In this document: piece after piece, positions 21,244 through 30,463 of the stretch
Numbering within the stretch: position 1 is the stretch's first letter
Layout of the letters: every line of letters starts with the position of its first letter
Source of the DNA: Microbaculum marinisediminis
GTDB taxonomy: Bacteria > Pseudomonadota > Alphaproteobacteria > Rhizobiales > Tepidamorphaceae
DNA length: 64,000 nt
Direction: 5' to 3'
NCBI RefSeq assembly: GCF_025397915.1
Contig: NZ_JALIDZ010000004.1
Location: forward strand, 186,001-250,000
Notes under the pieces: model-generated
Seen by the model: the letters and a program-made list of their open reading frames with translations, nothing else
What the model was told of the DNA's origin: nothing
Databases searched by the model: none
Made by a program: the position numbers and the translations under genes

Positions 21244-22197
21244 TTAGGACGCCAAGCGTTCCTTCGGCGCGCCGAAATGGCCGTAGTAGCGCGGATTGAT
21301 CGCCGAGACCGGCAGCACGATGCAGACATCGGTGGTGCCGAACTGGTGGTCGACCACAGCGCCGTCGCCGATATAGGCGCCGAGCCGGAGATACCCCTTG
21401 ATCAGCGGCGGCAGCTCGTTGAGCGCGGCGCGCATGTCGATCTGGTCCGGCGCCATGCGGTTCATCGGCACGTAGCGGGACGGCACGGCGCGGATGCGCC
21501 ATTCCTCCGGCGCGGCGGCATGGTGGTGCAGGAAGGACAGCGGCAGCGACAGCCTGCGCGGCTCGATGCCCTCCAGGCTGGCGCAGCCGATCATCACGTC
21601 GACCTCGTGATGCTGCACATAGGCCCAGTTGCCGGCCCACAGCAGCTCGACGGTGCGCTTGTTGCGGTACTCCTTGAGCACGCAGGAGCGGCCGAGCTCG
21701 AGAAACCGCTTCGGCCGGTGGCGGGCGACGAGCGCGTCGATCTCGTATTCGCCGGCGGTATAGAACCCGCCGAACTGCTCCGCGACCTCCTGGCGCAGCA
21801 GCCGGTAGGTGCCGACCACAGCGGGCTTGCGCTTGCGCCGCATGCCGCGGAACAAGGCCGGATCGGGATCATGGTCGATGACGAGCAGGTGATCGCAGAT
21901 CGAATCGAAGCCGTCGATGTCGCGCCGCCACAGCTTGCCGGTGGCGCCGGCCTGGGCCGACATCTCGCGATAGAAGACGCGGTAGCGCAGCGCCTGCGCC
22001 AGCCGCACCTCGCGCGCGTTGCGGGCAAGCCGCACCTCGAGCGAGCCGATCCGCTTCAGCGGCTCCGCCAAGGGGGCGCGACCGAAGCCGGCACCGTGGA
22101 CCGCGTGCCCGGCAATCGGACCGCCCGGAACGAAACGCCGCACCAACCGTGTCGGCCGGAACTTGTCCGTCAAACGCATCTGACCTCGTTGGCGCAT
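21244..22197 (-). CDS. olsB: L-ornithine N(alpha)-acyltransferase, OlsB-type GNAT protein
   Basis: Protein of 317 residues from the preferred start, in the acyl-ACP-dependent GNAT ('hemolysin-like') family. OlsB makes lyso-ornithine lipid from ornithine and 3-hydroxyacyl-ACP, the first step of ornithine-lipid synthesis. Family features are VRLARNAREVRLAQALRYRVFY, FDSICDHLLVID, ELGRSCVLKEYRNKRTVELLW and LPPLIKGYLRLGAYIGDGAVVD. In S. meliloti olsB likewise lies beside mutS and the malic-enzyme gene, which supports the call. Starts at 22263, 22197 and 22179 are all possible; the conserved part begins well inside. The sensor kinase gene lies just upstream on the same strand. Confidence 0.88.
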   Translation of the reverse strand: MRQRGQMRLTDKFRPTRLVRRFVPGGPIAGHAVHGAGFGRAPLAEPLKRIGSLEVRLARNAREVRLAQALRYRVFYREMSAQAGATGKLWRRDIDGFDSICDHLLVIDHDPDPALFRGMRRKRKPAVVGTYRLLRQEVAEQFGGFYTAGEYEIDALVARHRPKRFLELGRSCVLKEYRNKRTVELLWAGNWAYVQHHEVDVMIGCASLEGIEPRRLSLPLSFLHHHAAAPEEWRIRAVPSRYVPMNRMAPDQIDMRAALNELPPLIKGYLRLGAYIGDGAVVDHQFGTTDVCIVLPVSAINPRYYGHFGAPKERLAS

Positions 22198-22324
22198 ACC
22201 GGCGCCTCCCCCATGCAAAGACCAGGATGTCTCGGAATGCCGCCCGAATCGGGCTGACCTCACGTCCCCGCCTTCGACTTAAGAATCATAGTTCGGAGAC
22301 GGTTCCATGACAATTGCGACACGA

Positions 22325-24559
22325 TCAAGCGCGTCGCAGACGGGGCTTGCTTCGGGACTGGGTGGCCGGCGTGAATTTTTTCAGGCCCTCCGCCAGGACC
22401 TCGCGGTCGACGGGCTTGGCCATGAACATGTCCATCCCCGCCTCCAGGCAGGCTTCGCGATCCTCGGCGAAGGCGTTCGCCGTCAACGCGATCATGAAGA
22501 CCCGGCCCCCTTTCGGGGTGTCGCGTTCGTGGGCGCGGATCTCGCGGGCCGCCGACAGGCCGTCCAGATTCGGCATGTGGACGTCCATCAGCACGATGTC
22601 GAAGGGGCGGGCGCGGTCACGCGCGGCACGGACCTTCGCGACCGCCTGCAGGCCGTCGCGCACCCGGGTGATGCGGTGGCCGAGCCGGCGCAAGAGCGCT
22701 TCGGTGAGCATCGCGTTGAGGTCGTTGTCCTCGGCGAGGAGGACGTCGAGAGCCGGGCCGACCGGCTCTTCCTGCGGGATCGGCACGGCGGGCCTGCCTT
22801 CGCGATTGGCGGCAACGCCAAGCCGCGCGAGCAGCGACTGGCTGCGGATCGGCTTGATGAGATAGCCGGCGAAGCCCCGCTCCATCAGGTCGGACAGGAT
22901 GCCGCGATCACGCGGCGCCAGCAGGACGATCATGGGAAGCGGGCCGGGTTCGACCGTGTCCGCGAAGGGAAGATCGACGAGGACGGAGTCGAACTTGCCG
23001 TTCCCGGCAAGCCTGCGGGCGTACGTATCGGCGCGGGCGACGACGTCGACGCGGGCGCCCTCGTCCTCGAGCACCGATTTCAGCGACTGCCGCAGGATGG
23101 GCGAGGGCGAGGCGACGAGAATGTGCCGTCCGACCAGCATGCGCGGCGGCGCCGGGACCCGCTCGGAGGCGACCAGAGGCAGGCGGACGGTGAAGGTGCT
23201 GCCGCGGCCGGGATTGCTCTCGACGGTCATTTCGCCGTTCATCGCCGCGACGATGCGCTTGCAGATGGCAAGCCCGAGACCGGCGCCGCCATGCCGGCGC
23301 GCGGGGCCGACGTCGGCCTGCTCGAACTCGTCGAAGATGCGACCGAGCGCGTCGTTCGGAATGCCGATCCCCGTGTCGCGGACGCTGATCTGAATACCGC
23401 CGGTCTTAGGACCACCGGCGGCGGATATCGCGGTCGCTTCGGACCGGACTTCGATCAGGACACCGCCGCGATCGGTGAACTTGATGCCGTTGCCGGCCAG
23501 GTTCACCAGCACCTGGCGCAAGCGGTCGGCATCGCCGCGCATCACGGCGGGCACGTCGCGGGAGACGAAGGCGGCGATCTCCAGGCCCTTCTCGCCGGCG
23601 CGCGGGCCGAACAGCTCGGCGACGTCGCTGATGACCTTGGCAAGCGAGAACGGTGCGTCGGCGAGCTCGATGCGGCCGGCCTCGATGCGGGAGAAGTCGA
23701 GGATCTCGTCGATCAGGCCGAGCAGCGCCTCGGCCGAGCCGTGCACCGCGCGCGCGTAGGTGGTCTGTTCCTGGGTCAGCCCGCTGTCGAGCAGCAGGTC
23801 GGCCATGCCGATGATGCCGTTCATCGGCGTGCGGATCTCGTGGCTGACGGCGGCGAGGAACCGCGACTTGGCCCGGCTCGCCTGTTCGGCGGCGTCGCGG
23901 GCGCGGCGCAGGGCGTCTTCGGTGTCCTTGCGGATGGTGATGTCGCGGCCGACGCTCTGGATCTCGACGACGCGGCCGGTGGCGTCGCGGATCGGCGTAT
24001 CCTGCCACTGGAACCAGCGGTCGCCGACGGCGGTCCGATAGCGGGCATCGAAGGTCAGGCGCGGCATGTCCGGGGAGACGGACGCGTCGCCGGGGTCCTG
24101 TGCCGGCTCGAGCGGCACGGGCATGCCGATGGTGCCGACCACCTCCGCCCTCTCGAAGCCGAAGATCCGGCAGAAGGCATCGTTGGCGAAGGTCAGTCGG
24201 CCATCGGCGTCGCGGCGCACGATGGCGTCGTCCTGCGCGTCGACCAGGCCGCGCTGGCGGGCCAGGCCCTCCGACAGCTCCCAAATGCGATCCTGGGCGT
24301 CCTCGAGCCGGTGCGAAAGCCGCGCGACGGCGGCGTCGGAGTCGGTGCGGCGGCGCCGGTCCCGAGTGACGGTGCGCAGCAGCGCCAGCGACAGCCCGAT
24401 CAGGCCGGCGGCGGCAATCCAGGGAAGCGGTCCACCGAGGATCAGCGTGACCGGCAGCATCACGGCCAGGGTCAGCGTCGCCGCGTGGATCAGCCGCGCA
24501 CTGCGGATCCTAGGCGGCCGTGCCGGTAGGCCGGCCTCGGTGAGATCGGGTTCGGTCAT
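22325..24559 (-). CDS. PAS-containing hybrid sensor histidine kinase
   Basis: Inner-membrane signalling protein of 744 residues. Two hydrophobic segments (about 26-42 and 44-61) are followed by a PAS domain (about 95-210, [14 protein letters not shown]), HisKA with the phospho-acceptor in [15 protein letters not shown] (His at about residue 240), and an HATPase_c domain ([26 protein letters not shown]). A second, degenerate receiver-like segment follows (ILVASPSPI, lacking the acidic pair). The C-terminal canonical receiver has LLAEDNDLN and [15 protein letters not shown]. The ligand is unknown. No dedicated response regulator is adjacent. It sits 128 bases upstream of olsB on the same strand, as in rhizobia. 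The ATG at 24559 is preferred to a GTG at 24568. Confidence 0.92.
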   Translation of the reverse strand: MTEPDLTEAGLPARPPRIRSARLIHAATLTLAVMLPVTLILGGPLPWIAAAGLIGLSLALLRTVTRDRRRRTDSDAAVARLSHRLEDAQDRIWELSEGLARQRGLVDAQDDAIVRRDADGRLTFANDAFCRIFGFERAEVVGTIGMPVPLEPAQDPGDASVSPDMPRLTFDARYRTAVGDRWFQWQDTPIRDATGRVVEIQSVGRDITIRKDTEDALRRARDAAEQASRAKSRFLAAVSHEIRTPMNGIIGMADLLLDSGLTQEQTTYARAVHGSAEALLGLIDEILDFSRIEAGRIELADAPFSLAKVISDVAELFGPRAGEKGLEIAAFVSRDVPAVMRGDADRLRQVLVNLAGNGIKFTDRGGVLIEVRSEATAISAAGGPKTGGIQISVRDTGIGIPNDALGRIFDEFEQADVGPARRHGGAGLGLAICKRIVAAMNGEMTVESNPGRGSTFTVRLPLVASERVPAPPRMLVGRHILVASPSPILRQSLKSVLEDEGARVDVVARADTYARRLAGNGKFDSVLVDLPFADTVEPGPLPMIVLLAPRDRGILSDLMERGFAGYLIKPIRSQSLLARLGVAANREGRPAVPIPQEEPVGPALDVLLAEDNDLNAMLTEALLRRLGHRITRVRDGLQAVAKVRAARDRARPFDIVLMDVHMPNLDGLSAAREIRAHERDTPKGGRVFMIALTANAFAEDREACLEAGMDMFMAKPVDREVLAEGLKKFTPATQSRSKPRLRRA

Positions 24560-24735
24560 TGACGCCACGGCGGTCCTGTCGCTCGGATTCTTCGTCCGAA
24601 TGGGGCCGATCGTGACGGATCGCGATTAAGCTCAGGTGAGTCCGATCGTATAAAGCCGGGGCAGAGGATTCAGATTTTGGGAAGAAAACGCCTGCGAAAC
24701 CGTCGCTTTTGCGTAAACGCGCGGCGAGCCCCGCC

Positions 24736-26268
24736 TCACGCCGCCGCCAGGAGGCCCGAGCCGGCCGCGCGCATGCCGACGGCCTCGGCGATATGGAGGC
24801 GGCCGACGGCCTCGGCGCCCTCGAGGTCGGCCAGCGTGCGCGCGACGCGCAGGACGCGATGGAAGCCGCGCGCCGACAGCTTCAACGACTCCGAGGCATC
24901 GCGCAGAAGCGCCAGGCCGTCGGCATCGGGCCGGGAGACGTCCTCGAGCAGGCGCGCGGGACAGCCGGCGTTGGTGCGAACGTCGTCGAGGCCGAGGGCG
25001 GCGTAGCGTTCGGCCTGCAGCGCCCGGGCGGCGGCGACGCGGGCGCCGACCTCGGCGCTGCCCTCGCTGGGCGGCGGCAGGATCAGATCGGCGGCGGTGA
25101 CGGCGGGCACCTCCAGACGGATATCGATGCGGTCGAGCAGGGGACCGGAGACGCGAGCCTGATAGTCGGCGGCGCAGCGCGGCCCGCGCCGGCAGGTGTG
25201 GCCGGGCTCGCCGGCCATGCCGCAGCGGCACGGATTCATCGCCGCCACCAGCTGGAAACGCGAGGGATAGGTCACCCGATGCATGGCGCGGGCGATGACC
25301 GTCTCGCCGGATTCGAGCGGTTGACGCAGCGAATCGAGGACCTGCGGCGTGAATTCGGGCAGTTCATCGAGGAAAAGCACGCCGTTATGGGCAAGCGAGA
25401 CCTCGCCCGGCCGCGCCTTGGGGCCGCCGCCGACCATCGCCGCCATGGAGGCGGAATGATGCGGCGCGCGGAACGGCCGATCCGCCGACAGGCGGCCGCC
25501 GGCGATGACACCGGCGATCGACTGGATCATCGAGACCTCGAGCAGTTCGGCCGGGTTGAGCTTCGGCAGGATCGAGGGCAGGCGCTGGGCCAGCATCGAC
25601 TTGCCGGCGCCGGGCGGGCCGACGAACAGGAGATTGTGGCCGCCGGCGGCGGCGAGCTCCAGCGCCCGCTTGGCCGTCTCCTGGCCGCGGATCTCGGCGA
25701 GGTCGAGCATCGGCCCGGCCTCCTCGCGGATCGCCGGCCGGGGCCGGGAGAGAACCTGCGTGCCCTTGAAATGATTGACGATCTGGATCAGGTCGGCGGG
25801 CGCCAGAATCTCCATGTCCGGGCTCGCCCAGGCGGCTTCGGCGCCGCCTTCGGCCGGGCAGATCAGCCCCAGGCCCGCCGCGTTGGCGCCGATCGCCGCA
25901 GGCAGCACGCCGCTGACCGGGGTCAGGCGGCCGTCGAGGGCGAGTTCGCCGAGGACGCACCAGCCGGCCAGCGCATCCGCCGGCATCGCCCCGATCGCCG
26001 CCATCAACGCAACGGCGATGGGCAGGTCGAAGTGGCTGCCTTCCTTGGGCAGGTCGGCGGGGGCGAGATTGACCGTGATGCGTTTCGGCGGCAGCGCCAG
26101 ACCGACGGCGGTCAGCGCCGCGCGGACCCGCTCACGGCTTTCGGCGACCGCCTTGTCGGGCAGGCCGACGATGGCGAAGGCCGGCAGCCCCGGCGCGATC
26201 TGCACCTGCACGTCGACGCGCCGGGCCTCGATCCCGACGAAGGCGACGGTGGCCACACGCGCAACCAT
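24736..26268 (-). CDS. comM: YifB/ComM-family AAA+ ATPase (Mg-chelatase-like)
   Basis: Protein of 510 residues. The N-terminal ChlI-type fold begins VARVATVAFVGIEARRVDVQV; Walker A is FVGPPGAGKSMLAQRLPS and Walker B is GVLFLDELPEF. The Mg_chelatase C-terminal domain carries cysteines in NPCRCGMAGEPGHTCRRGPRC. ComM is a hexameric helicase that promotes branch migration during uptake of transformed DNA; outside competent species its role is unclear. The frame is open to 26385, but the ATG at 26268 starts the conserved domain. Gene and spacer of about 167 bases separate it from the kinase. Confidence 0.93.
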   Translation of the reverse strand: MVARVATVAFVGIEARRVDVQVQIAPGLPAFAIVGLPDKAVAESRERVRAALTAVGLALPPKRITVNLAPADLPKEGSHFDLPIAVALMAAIGAMPADALAGWCVLGELALDGRLTPVSGVLPAAIGANAAGLGLICPAEGGAEAAWASPDMEILAPADLIQIVNHFKGTQVLSRPRPAIREEAGPMLDLAEIRGQETAKRALELAAAGGHNLLFVGPPGAGKSMLAQRLPSILPKLNPAELLEVSMIQSIAGVIAGGRLSADRPFRAPHHSASMAAMVGGGPKARPGEVSLAHNGVLFLDELPEFTPQVLDSLRQPLESGETVIARAMHRVTYPSRFQLVAAMNPCRCGMAGEPGHTCRRGPRCAADYQARVSGPLLDRIDIRLEVPAVTAADLILPPPSEGSAEVGARVAAARALQAERYAALGLDDVRTNAGCPARLLEDVSRPDADGLALLRDASESLKLSARGFHRVLRVARTLADLEGAEAVGRLHIAEAVGMRAAGSGLLAAA

Positions 26269-26424
26269 TCCAATCACCCCGCTGTACATCTGGTGTACAT
26301 CTGGCGCGCCTGTTGACGCAGCGGGAAGCCTACAGCGGGAAACGGCCTCGATCAAGAACAATGAGAGAACATGGCGCGGACGCATGCCGCCCGGCGTAGG
26401 CGACCGCCCCGCCAGGCCGCGCCG

Positions 26425-26625
26425 TCAGCCGACGAGTTCGTCGCGGCGGCGCTTGTATTCCGCTTCCATGACCTCGACGTGGCCGAGCACGTTTTCCAGC
26501 GCCTCGCGCTTGGAGTCGTCCTCGCCCTCCTCGGCCCACTGGGCGAACTCCTCGCGCAGCTCGAACAGGACCTCGAGCGCCCCGTTCAGTTCCGCGATCT
26601 GCGTCTCCCGGCTCTTGCTGTTCAT
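26425..26625 (-). CDS. small acidic, helical protein of unknown function
   Basis: A 66-residue protein rich in Glu, Leu and Arg (LNGALEVLFELREEFAQW and NVLGHVEVMEAEYKRRRDE), which predicts two amphipathic helices and possibly a coiled coil. A good ribosome-binding site (GGGGGA on the minus strand, about 7 bases upstream) supports translation. It lies 58 bases downstream of the K+-channel-like gene on the same strand and may be cotranscribed with it. I do not recognise a family. Confidence 0.6.
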   Translation of the reverse strand: MNSKSRETQIAELNGALEVLFELREEFAQWAEEGEDDSKREALENVLGHVEVMEAEYKRRRDELVG

Positions 26626-26683
26626 CGAAGTCCCCCGATCCTCATCGGTTGCAATCCGTTGCCCGGGCCGGCCCGCTCAACCG

Positions 26684-27115
26684 TCACAGGCGCTGTTCGA
26701 GTTCCTTGTAGCTGACCGTCAGCACCTGGAACAACACCGCCGTCGACCAGCCGAACAGCAACACGCCGTTCATCGCCGTCATCGGCCCGAGCAGCTCCCA
26801 TTGCGGCACGGGCACGATGTTGCCGTAGCCGAGCGTGGTGTAGTTGACGAAGGCGAAGCCGAAATCGTTGGCCTCGCCCGGAGTCGCGCCGACCCACTGG
26901 TACAGCGCGCTCCAGACCCCGACCTCGACGATATGGGCGGCCATCAGCACCGCAACCGCCGTCACCATCACGATGACAAGGCGCGCCAGGGCATTGCTGT
27001 GGATCGCCTTGACGAAGCGCGAGCCGACGGCGTGAACCAGCACCGCCATCGCGCCGGCATGGATGGCGATATTCAATAAACTGACGCCCGTGCCGACGAG
27101 AAGCACGACCAGCAT
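26684..27115 (-). CDS. two-pore-helix potassium-channel-like membrane protein (Ion_trans_2)
   Basis: Protein of 143 residues with hydrophobic segments at about 1-30, 44-70 and 108-132. Between the last two lies the selectivity-filter motif TTLGYGNI (about residues 93-100), the K+-channel TxGYG signature. It lacks a cytosolic RCK/TrkA domain, so gating is unknown. The ATG at 27115 was chosen because upstream residues in the same frame are a shadow of hdeD. HdeD starts the same minus-strand unit 26 bases upstream. Confidence 0.82.
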   Translation of the reverse strand: MLVVLLVGTGVSLLNIAIHAGAMAVLVHAVGSRFVKAIHSNALARLVIVMVTAVAVLMAAHIVEVGVWSALYQWVGATPGEANDFGFAFVNYTTLGYGNIVPVPQWELLGPMTAMNGVLLFGWSTAVLFQVLTVSYKELEQRL

Positions 27116-27141
27116 CGGCGCGGTCCTTCCGGTAAACCGTC

Positions 27142-27735
27142 TCAGGTCGCCGGCAGGTCCTTGGCGGCGAGCGCCGTCATGGTCAGCGCAATGCCGGCGA
27201 ACAGGAGGTTGATGCCGACCAGGAGCCCGATCGCCCAGGTCGCCGTGTCCGGCCAGCCGGCGAAGATCAGCACCGCCAGCGCGATGTCGATGACGCCGGA
27301 GATGATCAGCCAGATCCAGCTCGACGCCAGCGCCTTGCGGAACTCGATGCCTGCGATGAACTGGAACACGCCCTCGACCAGGAACAGGATGATCAGCGCC
27401 ATGGTCAGCGTCAGCACGCCCTTGAGCGGGTTGGCGACGATGATGAAGCCCACGACCACCGCGAGGATGCCGATCAGGAGCGACCACCAGAACCCCGGCG
27501 CCGACCGCGACTGGAACGTGGCGATAACACGGATGATGCCGCCGATGATGAACAGCCAGCCGACGAAGATCGTGGCCGCCAGGGTGGTGACCTGCGGGAG
27601 GACAATGGCGATGATGCCGAGGATCACCATGACGATGCCCTGGACCAGAAACAGCGTTCGATGCTTGCGGATCGCATCGCGCGTCTGGGCGGCAAGTTCT
27701 TCCTGCGTCGGCAGACCGGCTTCAGGTGCAGACAT
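27142..27735 (-). CDS. HdeD family (DUF308) acid-resistance membrane protein
   Basis: Inner-membrane protein of 197 residues with six hydrophobic segments in three similar pairs, typical of DUF308: FLVQGIVMVILGIIAIVLP, FVGWLFIIGGIIRVIATF, LIGILAVVVGFIIVANP, LFLVEGVFQFIAGIEFRKA, LIISGVIDIALAVLIFAGWP and LVGINLLFAGIALTMTAL. HdeD contributes to acid resistance in E. coli by an unknown mechanism. It is probably cotranscribed with the downstream channel-like gene, suggesting a membrane or ion-homeostasis role. Confidence 0.88.
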   Translation of the reverse strand: MSAPEAGLPTQEELAAQTRDAIRKHRTLFLVQGIVMVILGIIAIVLPQVTTLAATIFVGWLFIIGGIIRVIATFQSRSAPGFWWSLLIGILAVVVGFIIVANPLKGVLTLTMALIILFLVEGVFQFIAGIEFRKALASSWIWLIISGVIDIALAVLIFAGWPDTATWAIGLLVGINLLFAGIALTMTALAAKDLPAT

Positions 27736-27881
27736 GGTTTGGCCTCCATTTCCCAGTGATTCGCGCAGACTCTCACGCCGGGGCGCGAGCGTCCAGACCC
27801 AATGGCAGCCCGGGCGGCAGCCCGGCGCGGCCGCGCGGCCAAGCTATTCCGGCCCGATCGGGGGCTTTTCGGCGGTCTGAG

Positions 27882-28844
27882 TTATCGGGTCAGGTCGGCG
27901 CCAGAGCGGGCCGGGGCCGAGCCGGTCCGGTGCCAGTGGTTGCCGGGGCGGTGGTGATAGAAGCCGTTGCAGAAGGGGCCGGGAAGATCGAGGCGGCCGA
28001 TGCGCGCCATCGCCTCCGGCACGTCGATGGCGCGATCCAGCGCGGCGCGGAAGATTTCGGCGACGGCGACCATGTCGCAACTGTGCGGCGACAGGCGGAA
28101 CCGCGACACGCCCGCGACCCTCAGGTCGGCGAGCTCACCGACGAGATTGAGATATTCGCGCGACAGGGTCTGGATACCGTTGATGGCGAGGAAGGGGCTG
28201 CCTTCCAACGTCTTCAGCTCGAGGCCGTCGGGGTCCTTCTCGCAGACGAACAGGCAGCTGTCCCGGGTGCGGTCGTAGACGCGGGCGTGATAGCAGCGCG
28301 CCGACAGCGCCAAGGGCATCCGCCCGAACACCTGCGCCTCCAGCGCCACGCCGAGGCCGGCGGCCGTCTCGCCCATCGCCCGGATCGCCTCGGCGGGCAG
28401 CTCCGCGGGGACGCAGACGCCGTCGGCGCCCTTGCCGGCGAGGAAGGCCAGCGTGGCCTCGTTGTAGACGTTCATGAACGGGCCGATCCGGTGCGCCCGG
28501 CCGGCCAGCGACAACAGCGCCGCGGTGTCGTTGGCCTCGACCGGGAACCGGGCCTGCGCGCACATGGCGTCGATCTGTTTGCGGTCGAGCGCCAGTACCA
28601 CCTCCGACAAGGTGGACAGCACCACGGTCTTGCCGGCGGCGTCGAGCCGGTCGAGGACGGCGCCGCGGCAACGGTCGAACAGCGGGGCGCGCTTCGAGCA
28701 GATCGCCTCGCCGACATAGACGGTGTCGACCGGCGCCTCGTCGGCGATGCGGAAATAGAAGTCCCGCCATTGCTCGGGCTGCCAGTTGAACAGCACCGGG
28801 CCGAGTGTGATCTCCGCTTCGTCGCCGCGCACCGCTACCTCCAC
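27882..28844 (-). CDS. ubiV: U32-family protein UbiV of oxygen-independent ubiquinone synthesis
   Basis: With UbiU it forms an Fe-S heterodimer that hydroxylates the ubiquinone ring without O2, using prephenate as oxygen donor. The protein (about 320 residues) begins ITLGPVLFNWQPEQWRDFY. All four cluster cysteines expected from E. coli UbiV are present: one in GEAICSKR, then SARC, DSC and FVC with the same 13- and 4-residue spacing. GIQTLSREYLNLV and FCNGFYH are also typical. No ATG precedes the conserved part; a GTG at 28844 (overlapping the ubiU stop by 10 bases) or at 28832 must be the start. Confidence 0.92.
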   Translation of the reverse strand: MEVAVRGDEAEITLGPVLFNWQPEQWRDFYFRIADEAPVDTVYVGEAICSKRAPLFDRCRGAVLDRLDAAGKTVVLSTLSEVVLALDRKQIDAMCAQARFPVEANDTAALLSLAGRAHRIGPFMNVYNEATLAFLAGKGADGVCVPAELPAEAIRAMGETAAGLGVALEAQVFGRMPLALSARCYHARVYDRTRDSCLFVCEKDPDGLELKTLEGSPFLAINGIQTLSREYLNLVGELADLRVAGVSRFRLSPHSCDMVAVAEIFRAALDRAIDVPEAMARIGRLDLPGPFCNGFYHHRPGNHWHRTGSAPARSGADLTR

Positions 28845-29875
28845 GTCTTGCCCGCGAACGCCCCCTCGGTCTGCCGGTGGCCCTCGGTCAGGGCCAGCAG
28901 CTCGGCGAGCTGCGCGTCGCGGCCGGCCATGATGTCGTCGACGGCGCGTCGGAACGCGGCGACGACCGACCTGACATAGGCGCGGCTGCGCTGTCGACCC
29001 TCGATCTTCAGGGCGGTGACGCCGGCGCGCATCAGGTCGGGCAGCAGCGCCGACAGGTTCAGGCTGACCGGCTCCTCGAAGGCGTAATAGGCGCCGTCGC
29101 GCGCGCCGCACAGGTAGCGCCCCTTGCAGATGGTCGGGTAGCCGGCGCTTTCGCCGGCGGCGAAGCGATCGATGACGAACGGACCGAGCCGCGTCGTCAG
29201 GGTGTGCCGGGCGTCTTCCTCGTAGCGCACGTCGGCGGCCGGCGAGCAGACGCCGTCCATGTTGGTCGACACGCCGGTCACGTAGTTGGTGAGGCTGCAG
29301 CGGCCCTCGGCCATCATGCCGATATTGCCGAAGACGAAGGCCTCGATCTCGCAGGGAATCTGGTGGTGGATCGCGGCGATCTCGGCCACCGTGAGGATGC
29401 GCGGGAGCACCACGCGCTTGACGCCGACCTCCCGGCAGAAGAACCGGATCGCCTCCGGCGAGGAGGCGCCGGCCTGGACGGAGAGGTGCAGCCGAAGATC
29501 GGGATAGGTGCGGGCGGCGTAATCGGCCACGCCCATGTCGGCGACGATGAGCGCATCGATGCCGAGGCGGGCGCCGAGATCGACCGCATCGCGCCAGATC
29601 GCGAATCGCCCGGCCGGCGGGAAGGTGTTGACGGCGAGAAGAACCTTGGCGCCGCGGGCATTGGCGTAGTCGACCGCCGATTCCAGCTCCGCCGGGGTGA
29701 AGTTCAGGCCGGGAAAGTTGCGGGCGTTGGTCTCGTTCTGCAGCCCGCAATAGACGGCGTCGGCGCCGGCGTCGACGGCGGTCCGCAACGCCGCCGGCGT
29801 GCCCGCCGGGCACACCAGATCGGGGCGGACGAAGCCGTCGGTCATGCCTGTCTCGGAACTCGGCGCTTCACTCAT
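28835..29875 (-). CDS. ubiU: U32-family protein UbiU of oxygen-independent ubiquinone synthesis
   Basis: Partner of UbiV, 346 residues. Conserved features are LVCPAGTPAALRTAVDAGADAVYCG, NFTPAELESAVDYANARGAKV, EGRCSLTNYVTG, GVCSPA, GYPTICKGRYLC and ALKIEGRQRSRAYV. Three cluster-type cysteines are present at about 193 (GRC), 210 (GVC) and 250 (TIC). The residue seven before GRC, a ligand Cys in E. coli UbiU as I recall it, is Gly here (NIGMMAEGRC). Cys256 could substitute. The start at 29875 has a GGGAG ribosome-binding site and overlaps the ubiT stop by eight bases, indicating coupling. Confidence 0.92.
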   Translation of the reverse strand: MSEAPSSETGMTDGFVRPDLVCPAGTPAALRTAVDAGADAVYCGLQNETNARNFPGLNFTPAELESAVDYANARGAKVLLAVNTFPPAGRFAIWRDAVDLGARLGIDALIVADMGVADYAARTYPDLRLHLSVQAGASSPEAIRFFCREVGVKRVVLPRILTVAEIAAIHHQIPCEIEAFVFGNIGMMAEGRCSLTNYVTGVSTNMDGVCSPAADVRYEEDARHTLTTRLGPFVIDRFAAGESAGYPTICKGRYLCGARDGAYYAFEEPVSLNLSALLPDLMRAGVTALKIEGRQRSRAYVRSVVAAFRRAVDDIMAGRDAQLAELLALTEGHRQTEGAFAGKTWR

Positions 29876-30428
29876 GCCTGCTCCCTTGCCTGTTTCGGGC
29901 GGCAAGCGCGCGCAGGGCGGCGACGGCGGTGGCGGCCGGCCGCGACAGGAGCCCGAAGGACGACAGCACGCTGTCGAGCGCGCTGCCCTCGAAATCGTCC
30001 AGCGCGTTGCGCAGCGCCACCACCGCCTCGGTATCGCCGCCGATCCGGAGATCGCGGGAGAAGAACAGCGCGTCGCCGTCGAGCGAGCCGTCGATCATCT
30101 CGAGCAGATCGAGGAAGGTCCCGGCGATCACGGCGTCGTGGTGCGGGTGCTCGTGCCGCCGGTGGGCCTTCAGATAGGGGCTCGTCGCATCCGGCCGCAG
30201 CACCAGGACGAACGGCAGGTCGCGCGGATCGATCAGGTAATATTTCCCGGTATGGGGGCCGAGACGGGCGAACAGCTCCGGGCGGGTGCGGGCGACATGG
30301 GCCGCGATCCGGTTGAACAGCGGTTGCAGCACGGCGAGAGGCACCGCGGCGAGCAACACCGCCGGGATATCCCTGACGAAGGCGGGCAGAGGCGGAGACG
30401 AGGACTGGGCGCGCGCCGGAACCGACAT
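29868..30428 (-). CDS. ubiT: UbiT, SCP2-domain lipid-carrier protein of anaerobic ubiquinone synthesis
   Basis: Protein of 186 residues with an SCP2 sterol-carrier-type domain (about 45-150): LIDPRDLPFVLVL, IAGTFLDLLEMIDG and DGDALFFSRDLRIGGDTEAVVALRNALDD. UbiT is the accessory lipid-binding protein of the UbiU-UbiV pathway and replaces aerobic UbiJ. The N-terminal hydrophobic stretch VRDIPAVLLAAVPLAVLQPLF may touch the membrane or quinone. The ATG at 30428 is preferred to a TTG at 30446. It is first gene of the ubiT-ubiU-ubiV unit, with an FNR-type palindrome centred about 42 bases before the start. Confidence 0.9.
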   Translation of the reverse strand: MSVPARAQSSSPPLPAFVRDIPAVLLAAVPLAVLQPLFNRIAAHVARTRPELFARLGPHTGKYYLIDPRDLPFVLVLRPDATSPYLKAHRRHEHPHHDAVIAGTFLDLLEMIDGSLDGDALFFSRDLRIGGDTEAVVALRNALDDFEGSALDSVLSSFGLLSRPAATAVAALRALAARNRQGSRHE

Positions 30429-30463
30429 GGACGGCAGGCTAGCCAACGCATCGGCCGGCGCAC

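Noticed and set aside
22307-24529. A 740-codon plus-strand frame opposite the histidine kinase.
   Set aside because: The minus strand has a full set of kinase and receiver motifs; the plus frame is a shadow.
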